A stretch of 64,000 bases of DNA from Streptomyces sp. Tu 3180 (GTDB taxonomy: Bacteria; Actinomycetota; Actinomycetes; Streptomycetales; Streptomycetaceae): NCBI RefSeq assembly GCF_009852415.1, contig NZ_WOXS01000002.1:8038001-8102000 (forward strand), written 5' to 3'. Shown one piece after another: positions 40,785 through 50,320 of this stretch (the first letter of the stretch is position 1; each line of letters starts with the position of its first letter). The position numbers were made by a program, and so were the translations under genes. Below the pieces are notes generated by a model. The model ran no database searches. It saw only the letters and a list, made by a program, of their open reading frames with translations, and had not been told where the DNA came from.

Positions 40785-42092
40785 ATGGGCACTTTCGGTT
40801 CGTTGCGCACGAGGGCGGTGGCAACAGTCGCGGCCACCGGCGCGCTGGCGCTCGTCGTCGGCTGCAGCAGCAGCGACGATGCGGTCACCGGTGGTGGCAA
40901 GAAGGACGGCAAGGTCGTCATCACCATGGGCCTGTACGGCGTGATGGGCATCAAGGAGACGGGCCTCCTCGAGCAGTACGAGAAGGAGAACCCCGATGTC
41001 GACATCAAGGCCGAGATCGCCGGTGACGAGCAGACGTACTACACCGCGCTGCAGACCAGGCTCGCCGCAGGCAACGGTCTGAAGGACATCCAGGGCATCG
41101 AGATCGGCCGGGCCAAGGAGATCACCGAGACCCAGTCGGACAAGTTCGCGGACTTCGCCGGCATGGCGGGCACCGAGCACTTCCTGCCCTGGAAGGAGTC
41201 CCAGATCAGCACCGAGGACGGCAAGGTGCTCGGCCTGGGTACCGACATCGGCCCGATGGCCGTCTGCTACCGCAAGGACTACTTCGAGCAGGCGGGCCTG
41301 CCCACCGACCGCGAGGAGGTCGCCAAGCTGTGGGAGGGCGACTGGAAGAAGTACGTCGAGGTCGGCCGCACCTTCAAGAAGGACTTCAAGGGTAAGGGCG
41401 TGGCGTACATGGACGCGGCCAGCGGCCTGTTCAACGCCACGGTCTACGGCTACCCCGAGCAGTACTACGACGACAAGGGCGAGCTGATCTACGACAAGAA
41501 CCCGGCCGTCAAGGAGGCCTGGAACCTCGCGGCCGACGCCGCCGAGGACGGGCTCTCCGCCAAGCTCCGCCAGTTCCAGCCGGGTTGGGACCCCGGGCTC
41601 GCCAACGGCACGTTCGCGACCGCGGTGTGCCCGGCCTGGATGCTCAGCCACATCAGCGAGAAGGCCGGTGCGGCGAACAAGGGCAAGTGGGACGTCGCCC
41701 GGGCGCCCAAGGGCGCCAACTGGGGCGGTTCCTTCCTCGGCGTGATCGAGAAGAGCCCGGTGAAGGAGGAGGCCAAGAAGCTCGTCGCCTGGCTGACCGC
41801 GCCGGAGCAGCAGGCCCACATCTTCAAGGAACTGGGCAACATCCCGTCCTCGCAGAAGGCGCTGGACGCCGCCGACGTGAAGAACGCGACGTCGGAGTAC
41901 TTCAACAACGCGCCGATCGGCCAGATCTTCGGCGCCGCCGCCCAGGAGATCCCGGACAAGCAGGTCCTCGGCCGCAAGGACGGCACGATCAAGGACACCT
42001 TCTCCCAGGGCTTGGCCCTGGTCGAGCAGGGCACTTCGCGTGACGAGGCGTGGAAGACCACCACGGAGCGCATCGAGAAGGCGGTCGGCTGA
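40785..42092 (+). CDS. cebE: CebE-like cellobiose/cellotriose-binding lipoprotein
   Basis: 435 residues. Signal RTRAVATVAATGALALVVGC with lipobox V-V-G-C at about 22-25. The mature part is a family-1 extracellular solute-binding protein: ENPDVDIKAEIAGDEQTYYTALQTRLAAGNGLKDIQGIEIG, DIGPMAVCYRKDYFEQAGLP, AAWP-type MLSHISEKAG. The protein is anchored outside the cell and delivers cello-oligosaccharides to CebFG. AGGAGGAA precedes ATG 40785. First gene of the ceb operon; the ATPase (usually MsiK) is encoded elsewhere. Confidence 0.92.
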   Translation: MGTFGSLRTRAVATVAATGALALVVGCSSSDDAVTGGGKKDGKVVITMGLYGVMGIKETGLLEQYEKENPDVDIKAEIAGDEQTYYTALQTRLAAGNGLKDIQGIEIGRAKEITETQSDKFADFAGMAGTEHFLPWKESQISTEDGKVLGLGTDIGPMAVCYRKDYFEQAGLPTDREEVAKLWEGDWKKYVEVGRTFKKDFKGKGVAYMDAASGLFNATVYGYPEQYYDDKGELIYDKNPAVKEAWNLAADAAEDGLSAKLRQFQPGWDPGLANGTFATAVCPAWMLSHISEKAGAANKGKWDVARAPKGANWGGSFLGVIEKSPVKEEAKKLVAWLTAPEQQAHIFKELGNIPSSQKALDAADVKNATSEYFNNAPIGQIFGAAAQEIPDKQVLGRKDGTIKDTFSQGLALVEQGTSRDEAWKTTTERIEKAVG

Positions 42093-42187
42093 CCGGTCGC
42101 CCCCGCGGCCGCCCGGGCTCGCTCGCATTTCGCCGGCGGGCGGGCCCGGGGCCCGGCTCACACATCCGCTCTCAGGAAGGAAGTCCG

Positions 42188-43185
42188 GTGGCCACCTCCA
42201 CCACCAAGGCCCTGGCCGGCGAGGAGCCGCCAGGCCCGCCCCGCAAGACGGACGGCGAGGGAAGCGCCCCACGGCGACGCAGCGCGCTGCTGCACCGCCT
42301 GGACATCAAGGGCGCGCCGTACGCGTTCGTCGCGCCGTTCTTCGTCGTCTTCCTCGCTTTCAGCTTCTACCCCCTCGTCTACACCTCGTGGATCTCCCTG
42401 CACCGGGTCGAACTCGCCACCCTCGACGTCATGGAGTGGGTGGCGTTCGACAACTACCTCGAGCTCTGGGGCGACTCACGGTTCTGGAACGCACTGCAGA
42501 ACACCATCACCATCGGCGTCATCTCCACGGTGCCGCAGCTGCTGATGGCGCTCGGCCTGGCGCACCTGCTCAACTACCGGATGCGTGCGTCGCTGTTCTT
42601 CCGCGTCGCCTCGCTGGTCCCGTACGCCACCTCGGTCGCCGCCGCGGCCCTGGTGTTCACCATGATCTTCGAGCGCGACTTCGGCATGATCAACTGGGCG
42701 CTCGGCTCGGTCGGCATCGACCCGGTGGACTGGGAGGCCGACAAATGGCCCGCCCAGGTAGCGATCTCCACCATCGTCATCTGGCGCTGGACCGGCTACA
42801 ACGCGCTGCTCTACCTGGCCGCCATGCAGGCCATCCCGCCGACCGGTACGAGGCGGCCTCCCTCGACGGCGCCTCCCGGTGGCAGCAGTTCACCCACGTC
42901 ACCGTGCCCGGGATCCGCTCCACCATCGTCTTCACCATCGTGCTCTCCACCATCGGAGCCACCCAGCTGTTCGGCGAACCGCTGATCTTCGGCCAGGGGC
43001 CCAACGGTGTCACCGGCGGCGCGGACAACCAGTACCAGACGCTGGGCCTGCTGCTGTACGAGGAGGGCTGGAAGAACTACCAGATGGGCCGCTCGGCGAC
43101 CGTCGCCTGGGCGATGTTCCTGCTGCTCGTCCTCGTCTTCGTCGTGCAGCGCCTGATCAAGCGGCTGCGCGCCCGTACGTCCTGA
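42188..43185 (+). pseudogene. cebF: CebF-like sugar ABC permease, frameshifted as given
   Basis: GTG 42188 follows AGGAAGGAAG. The first frame gives LDIKGAPYAFVAPFFVVFLAFSFYPLVYTSWISLHRVEL, TM helices, and IVIWRWTGYNALLYLAAMQAIPP, then turns to nonsense after 42838. The +1 frame resumes with YEAASLDGASRWQQFTHVTVPGI (the EAA permease motif) and continues to TAG-free TGA at 43185. One missing C at CCCGCC|GACC (42835-42842) explains it: IPPDRYEAASLDGA is expected. Restored length is about 332 residues. CebF and CebG form the membrane channel. Confidence 0.85.
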
Positions 43186-43197
43186 CCTGGAGTCGTC

Positions 43198-44121
43198 ATG
43201 ACCACCCACAGCCTCCCGGCCCGGACGGACGACCCGGCCCGGACCTCCGTCGAGAAACCGGCCGGTCGTGGCGGCCGCCGGCTGCTGCGCCAGCGCGCCG
43301 GCCGCCAGCACCACGCGGGCCCGCTCGCCTACGTCCTGCTCGTCATCATGGCGGTGCTGTCGATCTTCCCGCTGTACTGGACGATGGTGGCGGCCTCCAC
43401 CGACAACACCCGCGTCAGCCAGACACCGCCGCCGTTCCTGCCCGGCCCGAACCTGTTCAGCAACCTCGCCCGGGCCTGGGACGAGGCGGCGCTGGGCAAG
43501 GCGATGATGAACAGCCTCGTAGTGGCCGGGGTGATCGCCCTGTCCACGGTGATGTTCGCGACGCTCGCCGGCTTCGCTTTCGCCAAGCTGCGGTTCAAGG
43601 GGCGCAACGTCCTGCTCATGCTGGTGATCGGCACCATGATGGTGCCGCCGCAGCTCGGTGTCGTACCGCTGTTCATGATGATGTCCGAGCTGGGCTGGTC
43701 GCAGCAGCTGCCCGCCGTCATCTTCCCCACGCTGGTGAGCGCGGTCGGGGTCTTCTTCATGCGGCAGTACCTGTCCGAGGCGCTGCCGGACGAGCTCGTC
43801 GAGGCCGGACGTGTGGACGGGGCGCACTCGCTGCGGATCTTCTGGAGCATCGTGCTGCCCGTCGCACGGCCCGCCATGGCGGTCCTGTTCATGATCACGT
43901 TCGTGCACGCGTGGAACGACTTCTTCTGGCCGTTCGTGGTGCTCGACATGACCAACCCGACCGTCCCCGTCGCACTCACCCAGCTCAGCGCGGGCTATGT
44001 CCGCGACCAGTCGCTGATCATGGCGGGCGCGCTGCTCGGCACGCTGCCCCTGCTGGCGATGTTCATCGTCTTCGGCCGCCAGATCGTCAGCGGCATCATG
44101 GCGGGCGCCGTCAAGGGCTGA
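43198..44121 (+). CDS. cebG: CebG-like sugar ABC permease
   Basis: 307 residues, six TM helices. AYVLLVIMAVLSIFPLYWTMVAASTDN is the first. The EAA loop is in YLSEALPDELVEAGRVDGAHSLRIFWSIVLPVARPAMAVLFM. PQLGVVPLFMMMSELGW is the conserved mid-segment. ATG 43198 is 12 nt after cebF with GGAG upstream. Second permease of the cellobiose/cellotriose transporter, located in the cytoplasmic membrane. Confidence 0.93.
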   Translation: MTTHSLPARTDDPARTSVEKPAGRGGRRLLRQRAGRQHHAGPLAYVLLVIMAVLSIFPLYWTMVAASTDNTRVSQTPPPFLPGPNLFSNLARAWDEAALGKAMMNSLVVAGVIALSTVMFATLAGFAFAKLRFKGRNVLLMLVIGTMMVPPQLGVVPLFMMMSELGWSQQLPAVIFPTLVSAVGVFFMRQYLSEALPDELVEAGRVDGAHSLRIFWSIVLPVARPAMAVLFMITFVHAWNDFFWPFVVLDMTNPTVPVALTQLSAGYVRDQSLIMAGALLGTLPLLAMFIVFGRQIVSGIMAGAVKG

Positions 44122-44204
44122 CCCGCCGCGCCGGCCTGGCGCGAACCCGCACCCCTCATGGCCTTCGCGCCCCCGCGAACAGCCCCTCTCCAGAAAGGAC
44201 ATAC

Positions 44205-45644
44205 GTGGTCACCGCAGCACAGCAGACCGCGTCCGCCCCGGACGCCGCCCGTACCTTCCCCAAGGGCTTCCTCTGGGGCTCCGCGACCGCCTCCTACCAG
44301 ATCGAGGGGGCCGCCGCCGAGGACGGCCGCACACCGTCCATCTGGGACACCTACGCCCGCACCCCCGGCCGGGTCCGCAACGGCGACACCGGTGACGTCG
44401 CCACCGACCACTACCACCGCTGGCGCGAGGACGTCGCGCTCATGGCCGAACTCGGTCTGGGCGCCTACCGTTTCTCCCTCGCCTGGCCCCGGATCCAGCC
44501 CACCGGCCGCGGTCCCGCGGTCCAGAAGGGCCTGGACTTCTACCGGCGCCTCGTCGACGAACTGCTGGACAAGGGGATCCAGCCCGTCGCCACCCTCTAC
44601 CACTGGGACCTGCCGCAGGAGCTGGAGGACGCCGGGGGCTGGCCCGAGCGCGCCACGGCGGAGCGGTTCGCGGAGTACGCGGCCCTCGCCGCGGACGCCC
44701 TCGGTGACCGGGTGAAGACCTGGACCACCCTCAACGAGCCCTGGTGCAGCGCCTTCCTCGGCTACGGTTCCGGCGTGCACGCGCCCGGCCGCACCGACCC
44801 GGTCGCCGCCCTGCGCGCCGCCCACCACCTCAACCTGGCCCACGGCCTGGCCGTTCAGGCACTGCGCGACCGCATCCCCGCCGCCGCCCAGTGCTCGGTC
44901 ACGCTCAACATCCACCACGTCCGCCCGCTCACCGGCAGCGACGCCGACGCCGACGCGGTCCGCCGGATCGACGCGCTCGCCAACCGGGTCTTCACCGGCC
45001 CGATGCTGCAGGGCGCCTACCCGGAGGACCTGCTCAAGGACACCGCCGCGCTGACCGACTGGTCCTTCGTGCGCGACGGGGACCTGGAGCAGATCCGTCA
45101 GCCGCTGGACTTCCTCGGCGTCAACTACTACAGCCCCACCCTCGTGTCGGAGGCCGACGGCAGCGGCACGCACAACGCCGACGGACACGGCAGGAGCGAA
45201 CACAGTCCCTGGCCGGGGGCCGACCGGGTCGCCTTCCACCAGCCGCCCGGCGACACCACCGCCATGGGCTGGGCCATCGACCCCACCGGCCTGTACGAAC
45301 TGCTGCGCCGGCTGTCGTCGGACTTCCCGAGGCTGCCGCTGGTCATCACGGAGAACGGCGCCGCGTTCGACGACTACGCCGACCCCGCCGGCCAGGTCAA
45401 CGATCCCGCCCGGATCGCCTACCTGCGCGGTCATCTGGCCGCCGTCCACGAGGCCATCGTGGACGGTGCGGATGTGCGCGGCTACTTCCTCTGGTCGCTG
45501 CTGGACAACTTCGAGTGGGCACACGGCTACAGCAAGCGCTTCGGTGCCGTCTACGTGGACTACCCGACCGGTACGCGCATCCCGAAGGCCAGCGCCCGCT
45601 GGTACTCGGAGGTCGTCCGCACCGGTGTCCTGCCCGGCGCCTGA
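44205..45644 (+). CDS. bglC: GH1 beta-glucosidase (BglC-like)
   Basis: 479 residues from GTG 44205, with GAAAGGAC 5 nt upstream. GH1 N-terminal signature FPKGFLWGSATASYQIEGAAAEDGR. Acid/base Glu178 in TLNEPW and nucleophile Glu383 in VITENG. No signal peptide, so it hydrolyses imported cellobiose and cello-oligosaccharides to glucose inside the cell. Fourth gene of the ceb operon and followed by a 12-bp-stem terminator. Confidence 0.95.
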   Translation: MVTAAQQTASAPDAARTFPKGFLWGSATASYQIEGAAAEDGRTPSIWDTYARTPGRVRNGDTGDVATDHYHRWREDVALMAELGLGAYRFSLAWPRIQPTGRGPAVQKGLDFYRRLVDELLDKGIQPVATLYHWDLPQELEDAGGWPERATAERFAEYAALAADALGDRVKTWTTLNEPWCSAFLGYGSGVHAPGRTDPVAALRAAHHLNLAHGLAVQALRDRIPAAAQCSVTLNIHHVRPLTGSDADADAVRRIDALANRVFTGPMLQGAYPEDLLKDTAALTDWSFVRDGDLEQIRQPLDFLGVNYYSPTLVSEADGSGTHNADGHGRSEHSPWPGADRVAFHQPPGDTTAMGWAIDPTGLYELLRRLSSDFPRLPLVITENGAAFDDYADPAGQVNDPARIAYLRGHLAAVHEAIVDGADVRGYFLWSLLDNFEWAHGYSKRFGAVYVDYPTGTRIPKASARWYSEVVRTGVLPGA

Positions 45645-45704
45645 CCGGGTTCGACGGGCACCGGGCTCCCGCCCCGCACGGTGCCGCACCACGGACGCGC
45701 CCCC

Positions 45705-45734
45705 GCGCCCCCGCACGCCGGGGTGCGGGGGCGC
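45705..45734 (+). terminator. Terminator of the ceb operon
   Basis: GCGCCCCCGCAC (45705-45716) pairs with GTGCGGGGGCGC (45723-45734) around 6 nt. Confidence 0.8.
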
Positions 45735-45778
45735 GCCGCACTCATCGGGATCAGGCCGTGTACTGGTAGGCGCAGTAG

Positions 45779-46640
45779 GGGCGTTGTCACGTTGTTGAGT
45801 GCGTGGTTGTCTGATGATGTGCCAGGGCGCGGTGGCCGCGCGGTCCGGGTGCATTCGGACTGTGGTGGGCCGGCCGGCGGCGTGGGTGATCTGGTCCCAG
45901 ATGGCGAAGCGGATGGTCATCTCGACTCGGTGGCCGGAGGCGGTCATCAGGTGGCGGCGGGGTCGGAAGTGGGGTGAGATGCCACTGAACAGGGCCAGGA
46001 ACCGCTGGGTTCCGCCGACGCCACGAAAGCCTTTCATTGCTCGTTCACGCTGCCGCGTGGGCTGATGACTGTTCCCTGCCCGGTGGTTCAGGCCCTTGTG
46101 TGAACGGTGCTCGGCAGAGGGCGTGATCTCTCGGTGGGCAGCGCCGTAGGAGCGGAGCTTGTCCGTGACGATCACCCGTGGCACCGCGCGGGTCCTCTTC
46201 AGCGGTTTGCGAAAGAAGCGCTGGGCCGCGGCCTTGTCCCGGCGAGACGGTACGAGGACGTCCAGAACGGTGCCGTCGGCGTCGACGGCCCGCCACAGGT
46301 ACTTCCTTTCTCCGTTGATCTTGATGAAGACCCCGTCCAGGTGCCGTTCGTCCCCCGGCGGGGCCGCTGACGACGCGGCGCGCCGGCATGGACCCGCCCG
46401 AACTCGGCGCACCAACGGCGGACTGTCTCATGGGAGACGAACACGCCCCGCTCGAGCATCAGTTCCTCGACCTCGCGGAACGACAGCGGGAAGCGGTGGT
46501 ACAGCCACACACAGTGCGCGATGATCTCGACCGGGTACCGGTGCCCCTTGTACGACGGCGGCGCGCTGTCCACGAACGGCCCCTCCCAGCATGACCAGCC
46601 AGAAGATCATCCCACCCGGTCAGTCAACGTGACAGTACCG
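45779..46640 (-). mobile_element. IS6-type element, copy 1 (decayed)
   Basis: Outer end GGGCGTTGTCACGTTG at 45779-45794. The inner end near 46625-46640 (CAACGTGACAGTACCG) is diverged. About 862 bp with a broken transposase on the minus strand. The outer 35 bp closely match the outer end of copy 2 at 51236. No 8-bp target duplication is visible. Confidence 0.8.
45858..46573 (-). pseudogene. IS6-family transposase, frameshifted (copy 1)
   Basis: Frame one encodes APPSYKGHRYPVEIIAHCVW, LYHRFPLSFREVEELMLERG, VFVSHETVRRWCAEFG. A shift near 46420 leads to HLDGVFIKINGERKYLWRAV, DADGTVLDVLVPSRRDKAAA, RFFRKPLKRTRAVPRVIVTD and finally HLMTASGHRVEMTIRFAIWD. The stop is lost: the frame runs out through the terminal repeat. 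DDE residues are present in pieces. Confidence 0.8.
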
Positions 46641-46879
46641 TGAGCATCGATCGCGAAGGCCGTCCACCTCTCCTCACCTGCGCGGATGAGGTTTTCAGCA
46701 AGGACAGGGCCGTGTGCTGAGCTCCTGGCGCACGTCCAGGCAGCGCAGCCGGACACTGAGCTGCTCCGGATCCCGTGTCGTACGGTCCGGCGTCGTGGTT
46801 GCCCTACCGTCCGCAACGGATCTCACCGAACCCGGCGGTGCCGCCGGTACGGCCGAAAGATCTGAACCAATACTGGGAA
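46641..46879. other. Possible gene remnant next to IS copy 1
   Basis: On the minus strand, DPEQLSVRLRCLDVRQELST and, in another frame, VLAENLIRAGEERWTAFAID look protein-like and run into the IS end. They could be one broken gene. I do not recognise the family. The segment also holds the 3' flank of the desaturase gene. Confidence 0.3.
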
Positions 46880-47998
46880 TCAGGCCGCGAGGAGCTCCTG
46901 CTCGCGGTCCGGCGTCTTGACCTTGGGCTTCTTGTTCGGCAGCGAGAGCCGGAAGACCTTGCGCCACGCGGAGAACACCTGCTTGGGCAGCGGCCCGGTG
47001 ACGTATTCCAGCTCGTACTTCTCGAACAGCGCGCGCACCTTCACCGCGACCTCGGCGTACCGGTTGCTCGGCAGATCCGGGAACAGGTGGTGCTCGATCT
47101 GGTGCGAGAGGTTGCCGGTCATGAAGTGCATGGCCTTGCTGCCGCTGATGTTCGCCGAGCCCATCATCTGGCGCAGGTACCACTGGCCGCGCGTCTCGCC
47201 CTTGATCGACCGGCGCTCGAAGACCTGCACGCCCTCGGGGAAGTGCCCGCACATGATCACCGAGTGGGACCAGAGGTTGCGCACCAGGTTCGCGGTGAAC
47301 GTGGCGGCGAGCGTGGGGAGGAACGACGGGCCCGACAGCAGCGGGTGGATCACGTAGTCCTTGAGCACCTGCTTGCGGATCTTGCGGCCGACGGCCCTGG
47401 CCCGCGCGCGGAACTCCGGGTTCTTGCGGCGGTGCTTGCTCAGGTTCCTGCCGAGCTCCAGGTCGTACGCGGCGATGCCGTACTCGAAGAAGCAGGCGTT
47501 GAGGAAGTTCCACAGCGGCTGGCCGAGGTGGAACGGGTGCCACTTCTGGTCCTCGTCGACGCGCATGATGCCGTAGCCGAGGTCGTTGTCCTTGCCGATC
47601 ACGTTCGTGTACTTGTGGTGCAGTTCGTTGTGCGAGTGCTTCCACTGGTCGGACGGCGAGACGTGATCCCATTCCCAGGTGGTGGAGTGGATCTTCGGAT
47701 CCCGCATCCAGTCCCACTGGCCGTGCAGGATGTTGTGGCCGATCTCCATGTTGTCCATGATCTTCGCCACGGACAGCCCGGCGGTGCCGAGCAGCCACGC
47801 GGGCGGGAAGAACGAGAACAGCAGCACGCCCCGGCTGACCAGCTCGAGCTTGCGCTGCGCCGCGATGACCTTGCGGATGTACGCGGCGTCCTTCTCTCCG
47901 CGGCCGGCGATCACCTCGTCGCGGATCGCGTCCAGCTCGCGGCCGAGCTCCTCGATCTGCTCCGCGGTCAGGTGGGCGGTGGGGTCGATGGCGGTCAA
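46880..47998 (-). CDS. Membrane fatty acyl-CoA desaturase
   Basis: 372 residues. Three histidine boxes bind the di-iron centre: HNILH (88-92), HNELHH (123-128) and QIEHHLF near the C-terminus. PPAWLLGTAGLSVAKIMDNMEIGHNI, LGQPLWNFLNACFFEYGIAAYDL and TANLVRNLWSHSVIMCGHFP contain the membrane segments. This resembles actinobacterial DesA3-type delta-9 acyl-CoA desaturases. The start is probably TTG 47998 with AGGAAC upstream, 8 nt after the reductase stop. Reducing power comes from the co-transcribed reductase, like Rv3230c with DesA3 in Mycobacterium. Confidence 0.92.
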   Translation of the reverse strand: MTAIDPTAHLTAEQIEELGRELDAIRDEVIAGRGEKDAAYIRKVIAAQRKLELVSRGVLLFSFFPPAWLLGTAGLSVAKIMDNMEIGHNILHGQWDWMRDPKIHSTTWEWDHVSPSDQWKHSHNELHHKYTNVIGKDNDLGYGIMRVDEDQKWHPFHLGQPLWNFLNACFFEYGIAAYDLELGRNLSKHRRKNPEFRARARAVGRKIRKQVLKDYVIHPLLSGPSFLPTLAATFTANLVRNLWSHSVIMCGHFPEGVQVFERRSIKGETRGQWYLRQMMGSANISGSKAMHFMTGNLSHQIEHHLFPDLPSNRYAEVAVKVRALFEKYELEYVTGPLPKQVFSAWRKVFRLSLPNKKPKVKTPDREQELLAA

Positions 47999-48005
47999 AC
48001 TGTTC

Positions 48006-49061
48006 CTACCGTTCGATGTCGCAGGAGCCCGCCGCGGCGGACACGCAGGTCTGGATGAGGACGCCCGGCTCGGCCTCGGTGATCTCGCCGGTGCGCAGGT
48101 CTCGGACGGCGCCCGCCTTGAGCGGCGTGGTGCAGCCGAAGCAGATGCCCATGCGGCACCCGGAGGGCATGAGCACGCCGGCCTCTTCGCCGACGTCGAG
48201 CAACGGCGTGGCGCCGTCCGCGTCGACACTCTTGCCGGTGGCGCTGAACGTGACCTCGCCGCCATCACCGGCGACGACGATGCCGGGTCGGAAGCGTTCG
48301 GTGTGCAGGCGGTCCTGGACGCCGTGTGCGCTCCAGTGCTCCTCGGCGACGTCGAGCAGGCCCGTGGGCCCGCAGGCCCAGGTCTCGCGCTCGGCCCAGT
48401 CGGGCACGAGTGCGTCGAGACGGGTGATGTCGAGCATGCCGTCCGTGGCGGTGTGCACCTCGGTGAGCCGCAGCTTCTTGTCCGCGACCAGGTCGTGCAG
48501 TTCCCTGCGGAAGATCACGTCCTGCGGCTGTGGCGCGCAGTGGACCATGACGACGTCGTCGAACTCGGTGTCGCGCAGCATGCCCATCACGGGGGTGATG
48601 CCGCTGCCGGCCGTCAGGTAGAGCACCTTGGCGGGTGTGGTCTGCGGCAGCACGAAGTCACCGGTCGCCTGGTCGAGCTGGATCACGGTGCCCGGTTCGA
48701 CCCTGCGGACCAGGTGGTTGCTGACTTTGCCGTCCGGAATCGCCTTCACGGTGATCGTGAGACGGCCGTCCTGACGGCTCGCCGGAGAGGTGAGCGAGTA
48801 GGCACGCCACAGGCGCACCCCGTCGACGTCGACCCCGATCCGCACGTACTGGCCGGCTGTGTGGCCGCGCCAGCCCCGTCCCGGTCTGATCACGATGGTC
48901 GCGGCGTCACTCGTCTCGGGGTGCACGGCCTCGATGCGCCCCCGCAGGTCAGCGCCCGCCCGCAGCGGGCTGACCAGGTCGAGGTAGTCCGACGGCAGGA
49001 GCGGCGTCGTGACCATCTCCAGCAGTTTCCACGCCCTGCTGCGGAGGGCTGTACTCGTCAT
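48006..49061 (-). CDS. Ferredoxin-NADP(H) reductase fused to 2Fe-2S ferredoxin, desaturase partner
   Basis: 351 residues. FAD-binding barrel with RLWRAYSLTSPASRQDG (R-x-Y-S), NAD-binding domain with YLTAGSGITPVMGMLR and WACGPTGLLD, then a C-terminal plant-type ferredoxin with Cys in CRMGICFGCTTPL and QTCVS (four ligands). Such single-chain oxidoreductases feed electrons to membrane desaturases. ATG 49061; first gene of the desaturase operon and divergent from the PucR-type regulator. Confidence 0.92.
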   Translation of the reverse strand: MTSTALRSRAWKLLEMVTTPLLPSDYLDLVSPLRAGADLRGRIEAVHPETSDAATIVIRPGRGWRGHTAGQYVRIGVDVDGVRLWRAYSLTSPASRQDGRLTITVKAIPDGKVSNHLVRRVEPGTVIQLDQATGDFVLPQTTPAKVLYLTAGSGITPVMGMLRDTEFDDVVMVHCAPQPQDVIFRRELHDLVADKKLRLTEVHTATDGMLDITRLDALVPDWAERETWACGPTGLLDVAEEHWSAHGVQDRLHTERFRPGIVVAGDGGEVTFSATGKSVDADGATPLLDVGEEAGVLMPSGCRMGICFGCTTPLKAGAVRDLRTGEITEAEPGVLIQTCVSAAAGSCDIER

Positions 49062-49092
49062 GACTCCAGCTTGCTGCGCCTTGAGGCGTAAA

Positions 49093-49108
49093 GTCCTGAC
49101 CGCAGGAC
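49093..49108. promoter_or_regulatory. Inverted repeat in the desaturase/regulator divergent region
   Basis: GTCCTG (49093-49098) and CAGGAC (49103-49108) around ACCG, between the divergent reductase and PucR-type regulator genes. A candidate operator. Confidence 0.45.
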
Positions 49109-49148
49109 GTGAATCTGGTCGATCGATTTGTTCGCAGGGAATGAAAAC

Positions 49149-50288
49149 GTGAGTCACGCACTCCGGAGGGTCAGCGAACTGGCCTTGGATGAGACGACGG
49201 TCACCGCGCTTCGGGCCACACTGAAGACCACTGCCGACGAGGTCGTCCAGGCGATCATCGACGAGGTCCCTTCCTACGCCAACGCCCTTTCGGGCCACAT
49301 GGGCGCCACCATCCGCCGAGCCGTCCGCACCGCCCTGGGGCACTACCTGGACCTCGCGAGCGGGAACGCCACGGGCGGCGACGCCGGTGACGCGGCCTAC
49401 GAGCTGGGCCGCGGCGAGGTGCGCGACGGCCGTTCGATGGACGCCCTGCTCAGCGCCTACCGCGTCGGTGCCCGCGTGGCCTGGCGATGCCTGGCGGCGG
49501 GTGCCGTACCCGCGGGCCTGCCCGCCGCCGAGGTCGCCAAGTTCGCCGAGCTGACCTTCGCCTACATCGACGAGCTCTCCGCCGCGAGCGCCGCGGGCCA
49601 CGCCGACGAACTGGCCGCCCGGGGCAGGGCCCACGAGCGCCACCTGGAACACCTGGCCCGCGACCTCCTCGCCGGCGCGAGCCCGGACGTGCTGCTGGCC
49701 TCCGCGCAACGGGCCGGCTGGCAGCCTCCGGTTTCGCTGACCGCGGTCCTGCTGCCCGCCGCCCAGGCCCGGCCTGCCTACCGCGCGCTCGACCCGAGCA
49801 CCCTCGTCCTCGACGATCTGCCGGACACCACCGGCGCGCTGCTCGTCCCCGATGCCGACCGATCACATCTCTTGAGGCAGCTGACCGACCGCACCGCCGT
49901 GGTCGGCCCGGCCCGGCCATGGACTCGTGCGTCCGCGTCGTACGCACGAGCCGTACGCGCGCGCTCCCTCTCCTCTGACATTCGCGACACCGAGGACCAC
50001 CTGCCCGAGCTGGTGCTGAGCGCCGACGTGGACGCGTACGCGGACCTGCGTGCCCGAGCCCTCGCACCGCTGCTGGCCTTGCCTGACGCGACCGCACGAC
50101 GGCTGGAGGAGACGCTGCGGGCATGGCTGCTGCACCAGGGCAGGCGCGAGGAGGTGGCGGCGGCGTTGTTCGTCCATCCCCAGACAGTCCGGTACCGGAT
50201 GTCGCAGCTGCGGGAACTGTTTCCGGATCTCGCCTCCCCACACCGGGTCCTCGAACTGACGCTGGCGGTCGGTCTCCGAGGCAGCTGA
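49149..50288 (+). CDS. PucR/CdaR-type regulator, probably of the desaturase operon
   Basis: 379 residues from GTG 49149 (TTG 49128 in frame). An N-terminal sensory region (YELGRGEVRDGRSMDALLSAYRVGARVAWR, RGRAHERHLEHLARDLLAG) is the RsbRD-like/GGDEF-degenerate part of this family. The C-terminal HTH_30 reads RLEETLRAWLLHQGRREEVAAALFVHPQTVRYRMSQLRELF. In Streptomyces and Mycobacterium relatives, such regulators sit divergent to desaturase-reductase pairs. Followed by a hairpin at 50321-50354. Confidence 0.9.
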   Translation: MSHALRRVSELALDETTVTALRATLKTTADEVVQAIIDEVPSYANALSGHMGATIRRAVRTALGHYLDLASGNATGGDAGDAAYELGRGEVRDGRSMDALLSAYRVGARVAWRCLAAGAVPAGLPAAEVAKFAELTFAYIDELSAASAAGHADELAARGRAHERHLEHLARDLLAGASPDVLLASAQRAGWQPPVSLTAVLLPAAQARPAYRALDPSTLVLDDLPDTTGALLVPDADRSHLLRQLTDRTAVVGPARPWTRASASYARAVRARSLSSDIRDTEDHLPELVLSADVDAYADLRARALAPLLALPDATARRLEETLRAWLLHQGRREEVAAALFVHPQTVRYRMSQLRELFPDLASPHRVLELTLAVGLRGS

Positions 50289-50320
50289 CGAGTACTGCCT
50301 CGTTTTCGGTGCCGTCAGAT

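Noticed and set aside
43995..46415. 806-codon frame on - strand
   Set aside because: Only its first 190 codons are the IS6 transposase remnant; the rest is antisense of bglC, read through because the transposase stop is lost.
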